Assembly: GCA_017461745.1 (NCBI GenBank)
Contig: JAFTXE010000060.1
Coordinates: forward strand, 1 to 40,451
Origin: Clostridia bacterium
GTDB lineage: Bacteria > Bacillota > Clostridia > Oscillospirales > CAG-272
DNA length: 40,451 nt
Direction of reading: 5' to 3'
Made by a program: the position numbers and the translations under genes. Under the pieces are notes generated by a model. It was not told the origin of the DNA, did not search any database, and saw nothing but the letters and a program-made list of their open reading frames with translations. Positions 30,937 through 39,664 of the stretch are shown here, one piece after another; the stretch's first letter is position 1, and every line of letters begins with the position of its first letter.

Positions 30937-33021
30937 TCAAAATTTTATTGTTTTGTCGCCTTGCTCGGAGATGATATGCTCCGTTACCGTTCCTGCCTTG
31001 AACAAAAGACCTGCAGGACCGTTGCCCTGTGACTGTTCATTGAAAATAATGTTTGACGTAGGCCAGAATGCTACCGTTGGATCAACGGTTCTATAAAGTT
31101 CCCAAGAGCCTCCGTTTGCCAAGCCATGATGCGCAAGCTGGAGATAGTCGCTCTTTACGTAGCTTCCGAAATTATCAATAATAATATCAGCCGACTGCTT
31201 TTGTATATCTCCCGTCCATAAAAACGTTTTTCCCGACAAAGTCATTCGTGTGACTACAGAGCTATCGTTCTGCGATTCGAGAGCATTGGGATAACAGTCT
31301 TCCCACGTGTGCAAAACCTCAAATTCCGCACCGTGAATGTTGAATTTCATTCCTGTATGCACCCTTACGACCTTTGCTTCACCTACGAATGCGTTTGTGG
31401 TTTTTTGATACGTTCCGTTTTCGTAGAACTTTGATAACAGCCCGTCAGAGTCCACGTCTCCGATATATTTGGTTGGCAAATTGTGTATAGCGTATTCAAG
31501 AACATATTGGTTTCCGTATTTGGTTGCAAAATTTGCGAATGCACCGCAGTGGTCTTGATGTATATGCGTAAGATACCACGCGGCAATAACGGGAGTGCCC
31601 TCACTCTTGTTCAGCTCTTGTAACTTTCTGTGCAACCAATCCGCGTTACTTCCTCCGTTGCTGCCGCCGTCAATGATTATAAAGCTTCCGTCCTCAAGGG
31701 TTATGATATAAGTCATTCCGTTTCCTTTGTTATCATAGTCCAGCTTTAATTGAGTTACGGAATTCTCCGTCACTTTGCCGGTGTTTTCAAATGAAAGAGG
31801 AAGCAATCCGTCGTTAAATGGGGATACTATTATTCTTACAGAATCGTCTTTCGCCGTGTAATACGTATAAACTAATTCTTTACCATCTTTATAATAGGAG
31901 CGATAAAGATTTCCGCTTATCTCGTTTTCGTCGTGTTTCGTGTATCCGTCTTGCTCGAGGGTGTTGCAATATGCATAAAACCCATCGGAATTTGTATCGG
32001 TATAGTAAAGCTCATAGGCATTATCGCTGACATCTGCTATACCGCTAAGCTTACCACCTACGTATTTTGGAACGTCCATAAGCCAAACGAAATTTCCGAC
32101 CTCGCTTTTATAGACGTCGTTTTTGATAAGCAGATCACACTTTCCGTCAACAGTCTGTCCCAATGAGTCGTATATTATTTCTATAAACTCATCCTTGGCT
32201 TTTGCTGTTCCCGAATCGGAGCTACCAACTATAACTATTTTGTTTCCAACCTTTTGGATAGCGTATTCGTTTATTTTCAGAGACGCTTTTACTTGTTTTG
32301 ATTCAGGTCTATTAGTATCCCCAACGAGAATCTCAAAGCTCTCACTGTCAGCAACCTCGCCCGATTTCAGATAATCGGTAGTAAAATTGATCGAAGTGCC
32401 GGTCAACTGTGAAATAGTGCTGTACAATCCTTTTGCGCACTCCGTTATGTTGTAGCTTGCATCCTCGGAGCGAATGATGGAATAAATTGCCGTTCCGTTC
32501 TTTATTATATCCGTTGTTGTCAACGGTTCGCTTATATAACAAAGCGTTGAAGGGAGCGTGAGCTTTGTTCCATTGGCAGCTTTAACATACGTATCGTTGA
32601 AATAAGCGAATGCCGAGGATAGAAGCTCTGCGTCATATGCGGCAATTATTATCTTTTCATTAATTACTAAAACGGCATATCCTCTGCCGTCTATTTTTTT
32701 ATAAACGTCGGTAGATTGCTCGCGATTAGTTATTCCAACCAGTATTTCTTTTTCTTGCTCTTGTGTTTCTTCGTCTAATGCAACCGTCAATTCCGCTGAA
32801 ATTGCATCTTTTATTAAACCTTGAAGCTCTGTGGCTTTCTTTTTGCCCGACGAGTCCGTTTGCTTGGAATATACTATGCTGTAAGCCGAAATGTCGATTT
32901 CAATATTTTTGGGAGCTTCGGTATCCGTTATTTCGTCGTCGGTATTACCGTTCTTGCACGAGGCAAGAACGGTAATAAGCATCAAAAGAGCAAGCGCAAC
33001 TGCAAAAATTCTTTTGCTCAT
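30937..33021 (-). CDS. Surface lipoprotein with ComEC-like MBL domain
   Basis: The 694-residue protein has a lipobox (ITVLASC). The first 300 residues contain two copies of a module with EILVG-TNR-(Q/E)S and a following VI.....(I/V)VI.(A/G) strand, also found in the EEP lipoprotein at 4868-6253. The C-terminal 250 residues are an MBL hydrolase of the ComEC/Rec2 type: IIIDGGSNGG, YLTHIHQDHCGAF with the HxHxDH motif, LWTGDIQ and LQLAHHG. Extracellular MBL domains of this sort cleave phosphodiesters or phosphoesters. It lies in the operon downstream of the solute-binding and anchored surface protein genes. Confidence 0.83.
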   Translation of the reverse strand: MSKRIFAVALALLMLITVLASCKNGNTDDEITDTEAPKNIEIDISAYSIVYSKQTDSSGKKKATELQGLIKDAISAELTVALDEETQEQEKEILVGITNREQSTDVYKKIDGRGYAVLVINEKIIIAAYDAELLSSAFAYFNDTYVKAANGTKLTLPSTLCYISEPLTTTDIIKNGTAIYSIIRSEDASYNITECAKGLYSTISQLTGTSINFTTDYLKSGEVADSESFEILVGDTNRPESKQVKASLKINEYAIQKVGNKIVIVGSSDSGTAKAKDEFIEIIYDSLGQTVDGKCDLLIKNDVYKSEVGNFVWLMDVPKYVGGKLSGIADVSDNAYELYYTDTNSDGFYAYCNTLEQDGYTKHDENEISGNLYRSYYKDGKELVYTYYTAKDDSVRIIVSPFNDGLLPLSFENTGKVTENSVTQLKLDYDNKGNGMTYIITLEDGSFIIIDGGSNGGSNADWLHRKLQELNKSEGTPVIAAWYLTHIHQDHCGAFANFATKYGNQYVLEYAIHNLPTKYIGDVDSDGLLSKFYENGTYQKTTNAFVGEAKVVRVHTGMKFNIHGAEFEVLHTWEDCYPNALESQNDSSVVTRMTLSGKTFLWTGDIQKQSADIIIDNFGSYVKSDYLQLAHHGLANGGSWELYRTVDPTVAFWPTSNIIFNEQSQGNGPAGLLFKAGTVTEHIISEQGDKTIKF

Positions 33022-33022
33022 A

Positions 33023-34084
33023 TTATCTATGTTCCTTTTTTCTAATCGTAACTCCTACAAATCCCCAAGCACCTACGACCGCTACTGCTGTTATTCCGAG
33101 ACTTGAAGAGCAGCCTCCGGCTTTTTCTGCCTCCTCTGTTTCGAGAGTCGTGTTCTGAGTATTATTTTCAGTATTATCATTTACTTTGTCGGTATCAGGC
33201 TGCGTATCCGTTGTATCCGTATTAGGCTGTGTATTCGTATCACCTGTATCGGGTGGATTCGTATTATCTGTATCCGCTGCTGCTTCAAAATCTGCCACAT
33301 TATACACCTGCTGCATAATAGCATCATGGTCGAGACCGATTCCGTCATATATAGCGTACGTTCCTAATTTCATCGTAGTTTGCGCAGTGGGAATGCACAT
33401 TCCGAAATGACCATTCATGGTCTTATCAGCATCCTCGGCAGCATTATACTTCTGATATTTCTCTCCTGCTCTCAATTCGCCTGCAACACCTACTTTGGTT
33501 CCATTTGCGTACATTGTGCATATGGTGGAGGAATTGCTATCCACTTCTACTACCATTGTGATTATATCGGTTGCAGGAAATTCGGTTTGATTGCTGGAAG
33601 CGGAACCATCTGGAAAGGGTGTTACAATAAGACGTTGAGTGGTAGTCAAAGTTCCTTTTGTCTCGGTTTCAACCGCTGTACCATGTACAAGATACGCATA
33701 TCCGTTCAGTCTTTGGAATCCCGCGATATACGCTTTGTTTTCGCTATGACCAAAGGATGCAAACATACTTCCGCTTGTATGAAGCGTATCAAGCTTGAAG
33801 TTTACCGCAAATGTCAGCTTTGTCTTACCATTCAAAACATCTTGATCACTTGATAACTTGTATATATCTCTGTGAGTGTCATTTTTTGCCTGAATCGTAA
33901 GAACGCCGTCGGCAACCGTAGCGTTATACTTATCGGTAGCTGTATATTTGGAAGCATCGTCAAAGGTTTCAAGATATATAGGTTGAAGCGTATTTGTTTG
34001 CTCATCTGCATAAGACACCACGCTTAAAAGTGCTGAAATCAATAAGGAAATACATAAGATTAGAGGTAAACAACGTTTTTTCAT
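33023..34084 (-). CDS. Surface protein with jelly-roll domain and C-terminal Cys-TM-Lys/Arg anchor
   Basis: The 353-residue protein has an N-terminal signal peptide (CISLLISALLSVVSYA). A beta-sandwich domain starting with LETFDDASKY occupies residues 35-260. A Thr/Asp/Asn/Pro-rich linker follows (TGDTNTQPNTDTTDTQPDTD). The tail reads GGCSSSLGITAVAVVGAWGF then a hydrophobic stretch and RKKEHR. Such Gly-Cys plus transmembrane plus basic tails occur in clostridial secreted proteins and suggest processing or membrane anchoring. There is no LPxTG motif. It lies 2 bp from the next gene and 23 bp from the solute-binding gene. Confidence 0.78.
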   Translation of the reverse strand: MKKRCLPLILCISLLISALLSVVSYADEQTNTLQPIYLETFDDASKYTATDKYNATVADGVLTIQAKNDTHRDIYKLSSDQDVLNGKTKLTFAVNFKLDTLHTSGSMFASFGHSENKAYIAGFQRLNGYAYLVHGTAVETETKGTLTTTQRLIVTPFPDGSASSNQTEFPATDIITMVVEVDSNSSTICTMYANGTKVGVAGELRAGEKYQKYNAAEDADKTMNGHFGMCIPTAQTTMKLGTYAIYDGIGLDHDAIMQQVYNVADFEAAADTDNTNPPDTGDTNTQPNTDTTDTQPDTDKVNDNTENNTQNTTLETEEAEKAGGCSSSLGITAVAVVGAWGFVGVTIRKKEHR

Positions 34085-34107
34085 ATTCTATAATCCTCCT
34101 AAATTTA

Positions 34108-35541
34108 TTATCCAAAAACTTTAACACTGTTTTCATATTTAAATAACTCAGTAGTTACTTTCTCTGCACGACCTGAAATTTCGGAAGCAATAATATTTGT
34201 CTCAGAATTAAGTATTTTATCAACAAAATCTCTCATTCCCGAAACACCAAGATGGAGTCCGAGGTCAGTGGTTGCCGATGCGAATATCAAATCGAGCATC
34301 TCTACACTGTCTGCATCCTTAGCAGCTCGTCCCTGAAGAACATTATCGTAATATGCTACACGAACCGTATCGGTCGAACAGTAACACATATATTCAAGTA
34401 CAGCTGAAACAAAATCAGGGTCAGTAATTGTTCTCGGAACGATATAAGTTCCCGAGCTATGCGCCTGGAAGGTCGAAATATAATTTTCTTGATCTTCATC
34501 GTACTTGGGAAGCGGAATAAGCGCATACTCATCTTTAACTTTACTTGCTGATGCTATGACATCCTTCATAACTCTTGCCTGATAAAGCGCCCTTCCTTCA
34601 TTAAATATCTTAACAACTTCCGTATATATATTGCCGCCTGTGTTTATATTCTGAGCTTTAAGCTGGAATGATCCGTCTACACTGAATTTCCATATTTCCT
34701 GTAATTTCTCAATACTGGTTGCATTATTAAGGTTAAATTTAAGGGAACCTTTAGAATCATGTACAACAGTCTTTATGTTAGAGCTTGTCATAAGTGCGGT
34801 GGCAACATTTTTCGAACTCAAAAAGCCCCATGTATCATTATGATCCATAACACCGTCTCCACTGGTATCACCCGTTACATTTGCGCAGTTTTGCTTGAGT
34901 TTTTCAATAGTCCACTTGCCATCACGTACTGTTGTATATATTTCGTCGGCAAGTCCGTTTTCTGTTGCCATTCTTTTGTTAACGATGATAGACCATGAGT
35001 AGTCCATTATTCTTTGGGAAAAATCCCCCGAAAATACCATACGCTTTCCACCAATTTCAAACGAATCTATCAAATCGGTATTCCACCAAGACTTTTCAGG
35101 CGCCATATACGTCAACTTTTCGATGTCAACAGCTACACCGTTAAGTATTGCTTCGTTCATTCCCGAATATTTGTGTCCGTACAACTCAAAAGCATCATCT
35201 CCCGCTGAAACCGTAGCTAACATATTTGAGCCTTCGGTAAATGTGAGCTTAATACCGTACTTGTCCTCAACCATCATATTTCTTTTATAAACCGCATCGT
35301 TAATTACTTCACCGTTTATTCCTTCGCTAAACATATCGGTTTTCGAATATTCATTACTCCAAGCTCTAAACTCTTTACCTTTCCATTCATCTGTATCGGG
35401 AACCTCACATACGTTTGACATATCCTTCTCAGTAGTCACAGATATACTTTCTTCTGTTTCGATTGGCTCTTCCTTAGCACAAGCGACAAAGACACCTGAA
35501 AGCATTAAAATGCACAAAGTTAAACAAATTATGCGTTTCAT
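34108..35541 (-). CDS. Extracellular solute-binding lipoprotein
   Basis: The product of about 477 residues starts at ATG 35539-35541 behind GGAGG and has a lipobox (LSGVFVAC) and acidic linker. WKGKEFRAWSNEYSKTDMFSE, an EF-hand-like DTSGDGVMDHNDTWG and LIPLPKYDEDQENYIST are shared in pattern with the protein at 6271-7722 (there IPFPKYDENQENYSS). The longer in-frame start at 35652 would lack a proper signal peptide. It is the first gene of the second run and is divergent from the AraC regulator. No permease is encoded nearby. Confidence 0.85.
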   Translation of the reverse strand: MKRIICLTLCILMLSGVFVACAKEEPIETEESISVTTEKDMSNVCEVPDTDEWKGKEFRAWSNEYSKTDMFSEGINGEVINDAVYKRNMMVEDKYGIKLTFTEGSNMLATVSAGDDAFELYGHKYSGMNEAILNGVAVDIEKLTYMAPEKSWWNTDLIDSFEIGGKRMVFSGDFSQRIMDYSWSIIVNKRMATENGLADEIYTTVRDGKWTIEKLKQNCANVTGDTSGDGVMDHNDTWGFLSSKNVATALMTSSNIKTVVHDSKGSLKFNLNNATSIEKLQEIWKFSVDGSFQLKAQNINTGGNIYTEVVKIFNEGRALYQARVMKDVIASASKVKDEYALIPLPKYDEDQENYISTFQAHSSGTYIVPRTITDPDFVSAVLEYMCYCSTDTVRVAYYDNVLQGRAAKDADSVEMLDLIFASATTDLGLHLGVSGMRDFVDKILNSETNIIASEISGRAEKVTTELFKYENSVKVFG

Positions 35542-35712
35542 AATATTACCTCCATCAATATACGTTTTATTTTTTGCAAAATGATTTTTACGAGCAGACC
35601 GATACAACTGTTGAGTGTATTTTACAAATATTCCTCTCCTTTCTTGGCACAAAAGCTAAACACACACAAAGCAAACGTTCAAAACATAAAACTTCTTACA
35701 TTTTACATAATT

Positions 35713-35741
35713 AGTTTAACATATTTTAAATTGCTTGTAAA
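35713..35741 (-). promoter_or_regulatory. Probable promoter of the second surface operon
   Basis: On the minus strand TTTACA (35736-35741) and TAAACT (35713-35718) are 17 bp apart. It faces away from the AraC promoter at 35778-35806, leaving 36 bp between the two -35 elements, an arrangement suited to control by a shared regulator. No other gene or RNA is seen in 35542-35847. Confidence 0.55.
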
Positions 35742-35777
35742 TAAACAATATTTTCTTGTTGTTGCACGATATTAAAG

Positions 35778-35806
35778 TTGACTTGTGCTTACAATTGTGT
35801 TATAAT
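35778..35806 (+). promoter_or_regulatory. Promoter of the AraC-type regulator gene
   Basis: TTGACT (35778-35783) and TATAAT (35801-35806) are separated by 17 bp, about 40 bp before the start codon. Confidence 0.75.
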
Positions 35807-35847
35807 AATTATGAACAACACGCAAATACCAAATTTGAGGTGTAAAT

Positions 35848-36681
35848 ATGTATGTTATATACGTTAAATGGGCATCTGTGTTAAAAATAGCCGGAAGCTT
35901 TGCGGTTAGTGACGGTTGGCTTCACAACGGAAAGGTTGCCCGCAGAAATTGTCTGGCTTTTATAGAAGACGGTGAGTGCACGTATGAGATCAATTCCAAA
36001 AAGTATTCTTTAAAGCAGGGCGATTTTATTATAATACCGCAGAATTCTTTCTATAAGCCACATACAAACAGCTATTGTAAATACGATTATTTTCACTTTG
36101 CGGCTGAGTATATAGGAGAAACGGAGTTTGCAAACGACGTACAGCATTTAAGCATACCCAACGGAATATCCGTGAGCAGATGCTTTTTCTTGCCCGAATA
36201 CGGAAAAGCAAGTGATACTCTCCGAAAATATTTGAAAAATATTTTAGAGGAGAAAACTACTTCTTCGATGAGCGCGGAAAGACACATGAATATATTGTTT
36301 TTGAATGCCCTTAATCATCTTTCAGACATTGTCAGTAACAACGATAAAGATAAGATCGCTTTTCAAATTTACGACTACATTATTCAAAATTTATGTCAGC
36401 CTATAACTCTGACCAGTGTTGCACAGCATTTTGGCTATACAAAACAGCACATCATAAATGAGTTCAAACACGAATACGGGGTCACGCCTACAGATTTTAT
36501 CATTAAAAAACGTCTGGATTTAAGCACGGAATATCTTCTTGAAACAAATATGCAGATAAGTGAAATATCGCAAAAATGCGGTTTTAATACGCCACATTAT
36601 TACTCCCGTAAATTCCATGAGAAATTTGATCTCTCTCCCGAAAAATACCGTCAGAAATACGGAACGGGGATTTCTTATTAA
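35848..36681 (+). CDS. AraC family transcriptional regulator
   Basis: The 277-residue protein has an N-terminal cupin-like sensor domain (FIEDGECTYEINSKKYSLKQGDFIIIPQNSFYKPH). The C-terminal 100 residues form the double helix-turn-helix: LTSVAQHFGYTKQHIINEFKHEYG then TPTDFIIKKRLDLSTEYLLETNMQISEISQKCGF and PHYYSRKFHEKFDLSPEKYRQ. AraC regulators of this form usually activate neighbouring carbohydrate genes in response to a sugar. It is transcribed away from the solute-binding gene at 35541, its most likely target. A GAGGTG site precedes the ATG. Confidence 0.92.
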   Translation: MYVIYVKWASVLKIAGSFAVSDGWLHNGKVARRNCLAFIEDGECTYEINSKKYSLKQGDFIIIPQNSFYKPHTNSYCKYDYFHFAAEYIGETEFANDVQHLSIPNGISVSRCFFLPEYGKASDTLRKYLKNILEEKTTSSMSAERHMNILFLNALNHLSDIVSNNDKDKIAFQIYDYIIQNLCQPITLTSVAQHFGYTKQHIINEFKHEYGVTPTDFIIKKRLDLSTEYLLETNMQISEISQKCGFNTPHYYSRKFHEKFDLSPEKYRQKYGTGISY

Positions 36682-36791
36682 AAAAGATATTTGCGTGGGA
36701 TAACATGTAGTAATTTTATAAAGCAAATGAAAAACAAATCGATAGCACATACAACCGAAGAAAAGAATTGTAAAACTTTTCTTTGGATAAA

Positions 36792-36820
36792 TTGACAAAA
36801 TTCTCACAGTATGGTATAAT
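36792..36820 (+). promoter_or_regulatory. Consensus promoter of the FRG gene
   Basis: TTGACA (36792-36797) and TATAAT (36815-36820) are 17 bp apart. Transcription would start near 36827, only about 9 bases before ATG 36836, so either that ATG is used nearly leaderless or translation starts downstream. Confidence 0.78.
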
Positions 36821-36835
36821 ATTTGTGAAATTATT

Positions 36836-38116
36836 ATGGAGGTGAGTGTCTTCTTCTTTTTCTTCTTTTTTGAAAATCTATATACTATTCCTGTAATCAA
36901 TTATGCATTTAACAAAGTATGCGTAAGAAAGATGCTTGACGACGGATACTGTGATATGAGTTGTTTTATTGACAGTAAAATCACTCGGGTAGAAATGCTT
37001 TATCGCTTAACTGCTATTAAATCAAAATACGTTGAATTATATCAACATCCATATCAAACCAACGGTAATGTATGGGACAGAGAATACGATGTGTTCAAAG
37101 AGGAATGTGGCTTTGAAAATATGCTTATGGATGAAGCCACCGCAATAGTATATTGGACATATCAGACATGTGCAAATGAAAAGGATAAGATGGAGTTTAC
37201 TCTTGATTTTTTTAAGTATGATAAAAATCTACAAGGTATCTCCGAAAATATTAAATACGAAAAAGGGGTATTTTATAATTCTGGAGAGATTGAGTTAAGG
37301 ATAGTTTCTTCTATTTCGGATTTTAACAGAGCGATAGGCTCATATCAAAAGGGTTGTGAGGTATTGTATTACAGAGGGCATGCTAATGCCAACTATCGTC
37401 TTCAGCCCTCTATTATACGCAGAGCGTCATGGTTACATAATGAGCGAGAAATGTATAACGAGCTAATGATTGCTTGCCCCTCGGATTTTGAAAAATGTAC
37501 AAGTCATCTTGAAAAGCTCGTAAAAATGCAGCATTACGGTCTCCCAACAAGGCTTTTGGATATAACCAAGAATGCATTGGTTGCACTATACTTTGCTTGT
37601 GAATCTCAGTACAATAATTACGGAGAAATAATACTTATTTCAACTGACAAGGATTCCATATATTATCCACAAAGCGATACGGCATCCATTTTGGCAAGTC
37701 TTCCCGCATTTAGATATAGAACACAAGAGTTGTTTTCAAGGTTGGCTCTTGATACATCTGTTACCAAAAAGGATTTTAATGTTGAGGCGGCTCGTTTGAT
37801 ACATGAGATCAGGCTGGAGAAGCCCGCCTTCAGTCCGGATATAGAGAAGAAAGATCTTCTTAGAAATATCATAGTTCTTGCAACAAAGAATAATAATAGA
37901 ATTATTAAGCAAGACGGCGCTTTTATTCTCTGCGGTTTATCCAAAGACCCGAAAGAATTAAACAAATTCAGATATCGTAAAAAAGGTAAAACGGTTGTTC
38001 TTTTAGTGACAAATAAAGAAAAAATATTAGAGCAGCTCTCAACTTTTTCAATAGATCGTGCGACGCTTTTCCCTGAGATAGATTGCGTTGCGGACTCTAT
38101 TAAAGGTAGATATTAG
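36836..38116 (+). CDS. FRG domain protein
   Basis: Up to 426 residues. The FRG domain lies in the middle: YYRGHANANYRLQPSIIRRA near residue 180 and MQHYGLPTRLLDITKNALVALYFAC near residue 240, with the conserved Arg-Gly and the PTRLLD-ALYFA core. Its biochemical role is not settled; it is common in accessory and phage-defence regions. The start is uncertain. ATG 36836 sits upstream of a GGAGGTG sequence that would normally precede a start, and the codons after it form a polypyrimidine tract encoding seven phenylalanines in a row. ATG 36932 (MLDDGYCDM) is an alternative. Two more accessory genes follow on the same strand. Confidence 0.8.
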   Translation: MEVSVFFFFFFFENLYTIPVINYAFNKVCVRKMLDDGYCDMSCFIDSKITRVEMLYRLTAIKSKYVELYQHPYQTNGNVWDREYDVFKEECGFENMLMDEATAIVYWTYQTCANEKDKMEFTLDFFKYDKNLQGISENIKYEKGVFYNSGEIELRIVSSISDFNRAIGSYQKGCEVLYYRGHANANYRLQPSIIRRASWLHNEREMYNELMIACPSDFEKCTSHLEKLVKMQHYGLPTRLLDITKNALVALYFACESQYNNYGEIILISTDKDSIYYPQSDTASILASLPAFRYRTQELFSRLALDTSVTKKDFNVEAARLIHEIRLEKPAFSPDIEKKDLLRNIIVLATKNNNRIIKQDGAFILCGLSKDPKELNKFRYRKKGKTVVLLVTNKEKILEQLSTFSIDRATLFPEIDCVADSIKGRY

Positions 38117-38190
38117 ACTTACCGATATTGCAAAAGCTTTCTTTAGTGGAATACGATACTTATTAAAAACCAGTCTATGAGGTATTGTAA

Positions 38191-39609
38191 ATGTTTGAGT
38201 TAACCAAAATGACAATTGAAGAAATGTGCCATACTACGGAAAGGCAGATGTTTGACCGTAAAAGTGCAAAGATCGATGCCAAAGCCTTGTCAACTCCTAT
38301 TATTGCGTTTGCTAATGCCGACGGCGGATTGATTGCAGTTGGAATAGAGGATGATGGAACTGTTACGGGTATAGACGATTACACCTCAAATATCAACGAA
38401 TTATTGCGTGTACCTTTCGATTATTGCAGACCTACTGTTCAGGTATTTACCGAAACTGTTGATTGCATAGACTGTTGCGGAGACAAAAACCACATATTGC
38501 TTATAAAAGTTTGCCAAAGCAGCGAGCTTCACGCAAATTATAAGGATGAGGTGTTTTACCGTGTAGGCGACAAATCCAAGAAAATGTCTTTTGAGGAACG
38601 CATGCAGTTGCTCTACGCAAAAGGAGCAAGATATTTTGAGGATGAGCCTGTTGCGGATTCCTCAATAGACGATATTGATATGGACTTTGTAGCCAAGCAT
38701 TGCAAAAAGATTGGCTATACAAGGTCTGCCGAGGAATATATTTGCCAGAATAAAGATTATATCGTTAGAAAAAATAATCGCGAGGAGATGAGCGGAGCAG
38801 CTATCCTGCTGTTTGGTAAAAATCCTCAAAGATTTTTTCAACGGGCAAGAGTTCGCTTTATAAAGTATGAGGGTACAGAAGCAAAGGTCGGCGCGGAAAT
38901 GAATGTCGTTAAGGATATTCCGTTTGAGGGGCGTATTTTGGATCTTGTAGAGAAAACGCTTGATTTCGTGAAGGGGCAAATCAAGGAACGCACGTATCTT
39001 GGAGAGGACGGTCGCTTTACAACTGTCCCTGAATATCCCGAATTCGCTTGGAAAGAACTCATAGTCAACGCTATCGCGCACCGTGATTACAGCATTAAGG
39101 GAACGGATATTCAAATCAAAATGTTTGACGATCATATTACCGTTGAAAGTCCCGGAACACTTCCGGGAATAGTCCGTTTGTCTAATATACGCCAAGTTCA
39201 TTTCTCACGTAATCCCAAGATTGCCGAGTTTTTGCATGAGTATGATTATGTAAAGGAATTTGGCGAGGGTGTTGACCGCTTATTTCTTGAGATGAAAAAG
39301 GCGGGACTTACTACACCGGTGTATGAAGTAAACTCATTTATGCTTAACGCTACGATCTCCAATATCAAAAATGTCGGAGAAAATGTCGGAGAAAATGTCG
39401 GAGAAAATGTCGGAGAAAAGCTTAACAAGCGCGAAGAGAGCATTCTTGAATTGATACGCGCAAATCCGCACATTACTATTGAACAGCTTTCTGCTCTATC
39501 GAATGTTTCAACGAGAACGATAGAGCGAAATATCCGTTCTCTTAAAAAGAAAAAGTACCTTGAACGAAACGGCTCTGACGTAAGAGGCGAGTGGATTATC
39601 AAGAAATAA
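38191..39609 (+). CDS. AlbA_2/Schlafen-type ATP-binding protein with C-terminal HTH
   Basis: The 472-residue protein starts with an AlbA_2 (Schlafen-like) domain: ERQMFDRKSAKIDAKALSTPIIAFANADGGLIAVGIEDDG. An HATPase_c_4-type segment follows (EFAWKELIVNAIAHRDYSIKGTDIQIKMFDDHITVESPGTLPG, then RNPKIAEFLHEYDYVKEFGEGVDR). A flexible repeat NVGE x4 links it to a winged HTH (IEQLSALSNVSTRTIERNIRSLKKKKYL). Proteins of this build are usually called transcriptional regulators or putative DNA-binding proteins and are frequent on mobile islands. GAGGT precedes the ATG at good spacing. Confidence 0.88.
   Translation: MFELTKMTIEEMCHTTERQMFDRKSAKIDAKALSTPIIAFANADGGLIAVGIEDDGTVTGIDDYTSNINELLRVPFDYCRPTVQVFTETVDCIDCCGDKNHILLIKVCQSSELHANYKDEVFYRVGDKSKKMSFEERMQLLYAKGARYFEDEPVADSSIDDIDMDFVAKHCKKIGYTRSAEEYICQNKDYIVRKNNREEMSGAAILLFGKNPQRFFQRARVRFIKYEGTEAKVGAEMNVVKDIPFEGRILDLVEKTLDFVKGQIKERTYLGEDGRFTTVPEYPEFAWKELIVNAIAHRDYSIKGTDIQIKMFDDHITVESPGTLPGIVRLSNIRQVHFSRNPKIAEFLHEYDYVKEFGEGVDRLFLEMKKAGLTTPVYEVNSFMLNATISNIKNVGENVGENVGENVGEKLNKREESILELIRANPHITIEQLSALSNVSTRTIERNIRSLKKKKYLERNGSDVRGEWIIKK
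39370..39417 (+). repeat. 12-bp coding tandem repeat, four copies
   Basis: AATGTCGGAGAA is repeated four times without a change and encodes Asn-Val-Gly-Glu four times in the linker between the ATPase and HTH parts. Copy number changes would keep the frame. Confidence 0.92.
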
Positions 39610-39611
39610 AT

Positions 39612-39643
39612 TCGCTTTTTTGATTACAGCGACGCAATTTTTG
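39612..39643. repeat. Dispersed repeat, copy 3
   Basis: TCGCTTTTTTGATTACAGCG and the following ACGCAATTTTTGA match the repeat at 276-320. It lies directly after the stop codon of the ATP-binding protein and before the SWIM gene. Neither the structured RNA nor the sigma-like gene is adjacent here. Confidence 0.75.
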
Positions 39644-39664
39644 AGTGGTTATGTGAGGTATATT

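Noticed and set aside
39370..39417. CRISPR-like array
   Set aside because: Units are 12 bp, without spacers, and lie inside a coding frame. No CRISPR array or cas gene was seen anywhere in the window.
39620..39664. Upstream extension of the SWIM protein
   Set aside because: It would translate the dispersed repeat; the ATG at 39665 has a proper ribosome binding site.
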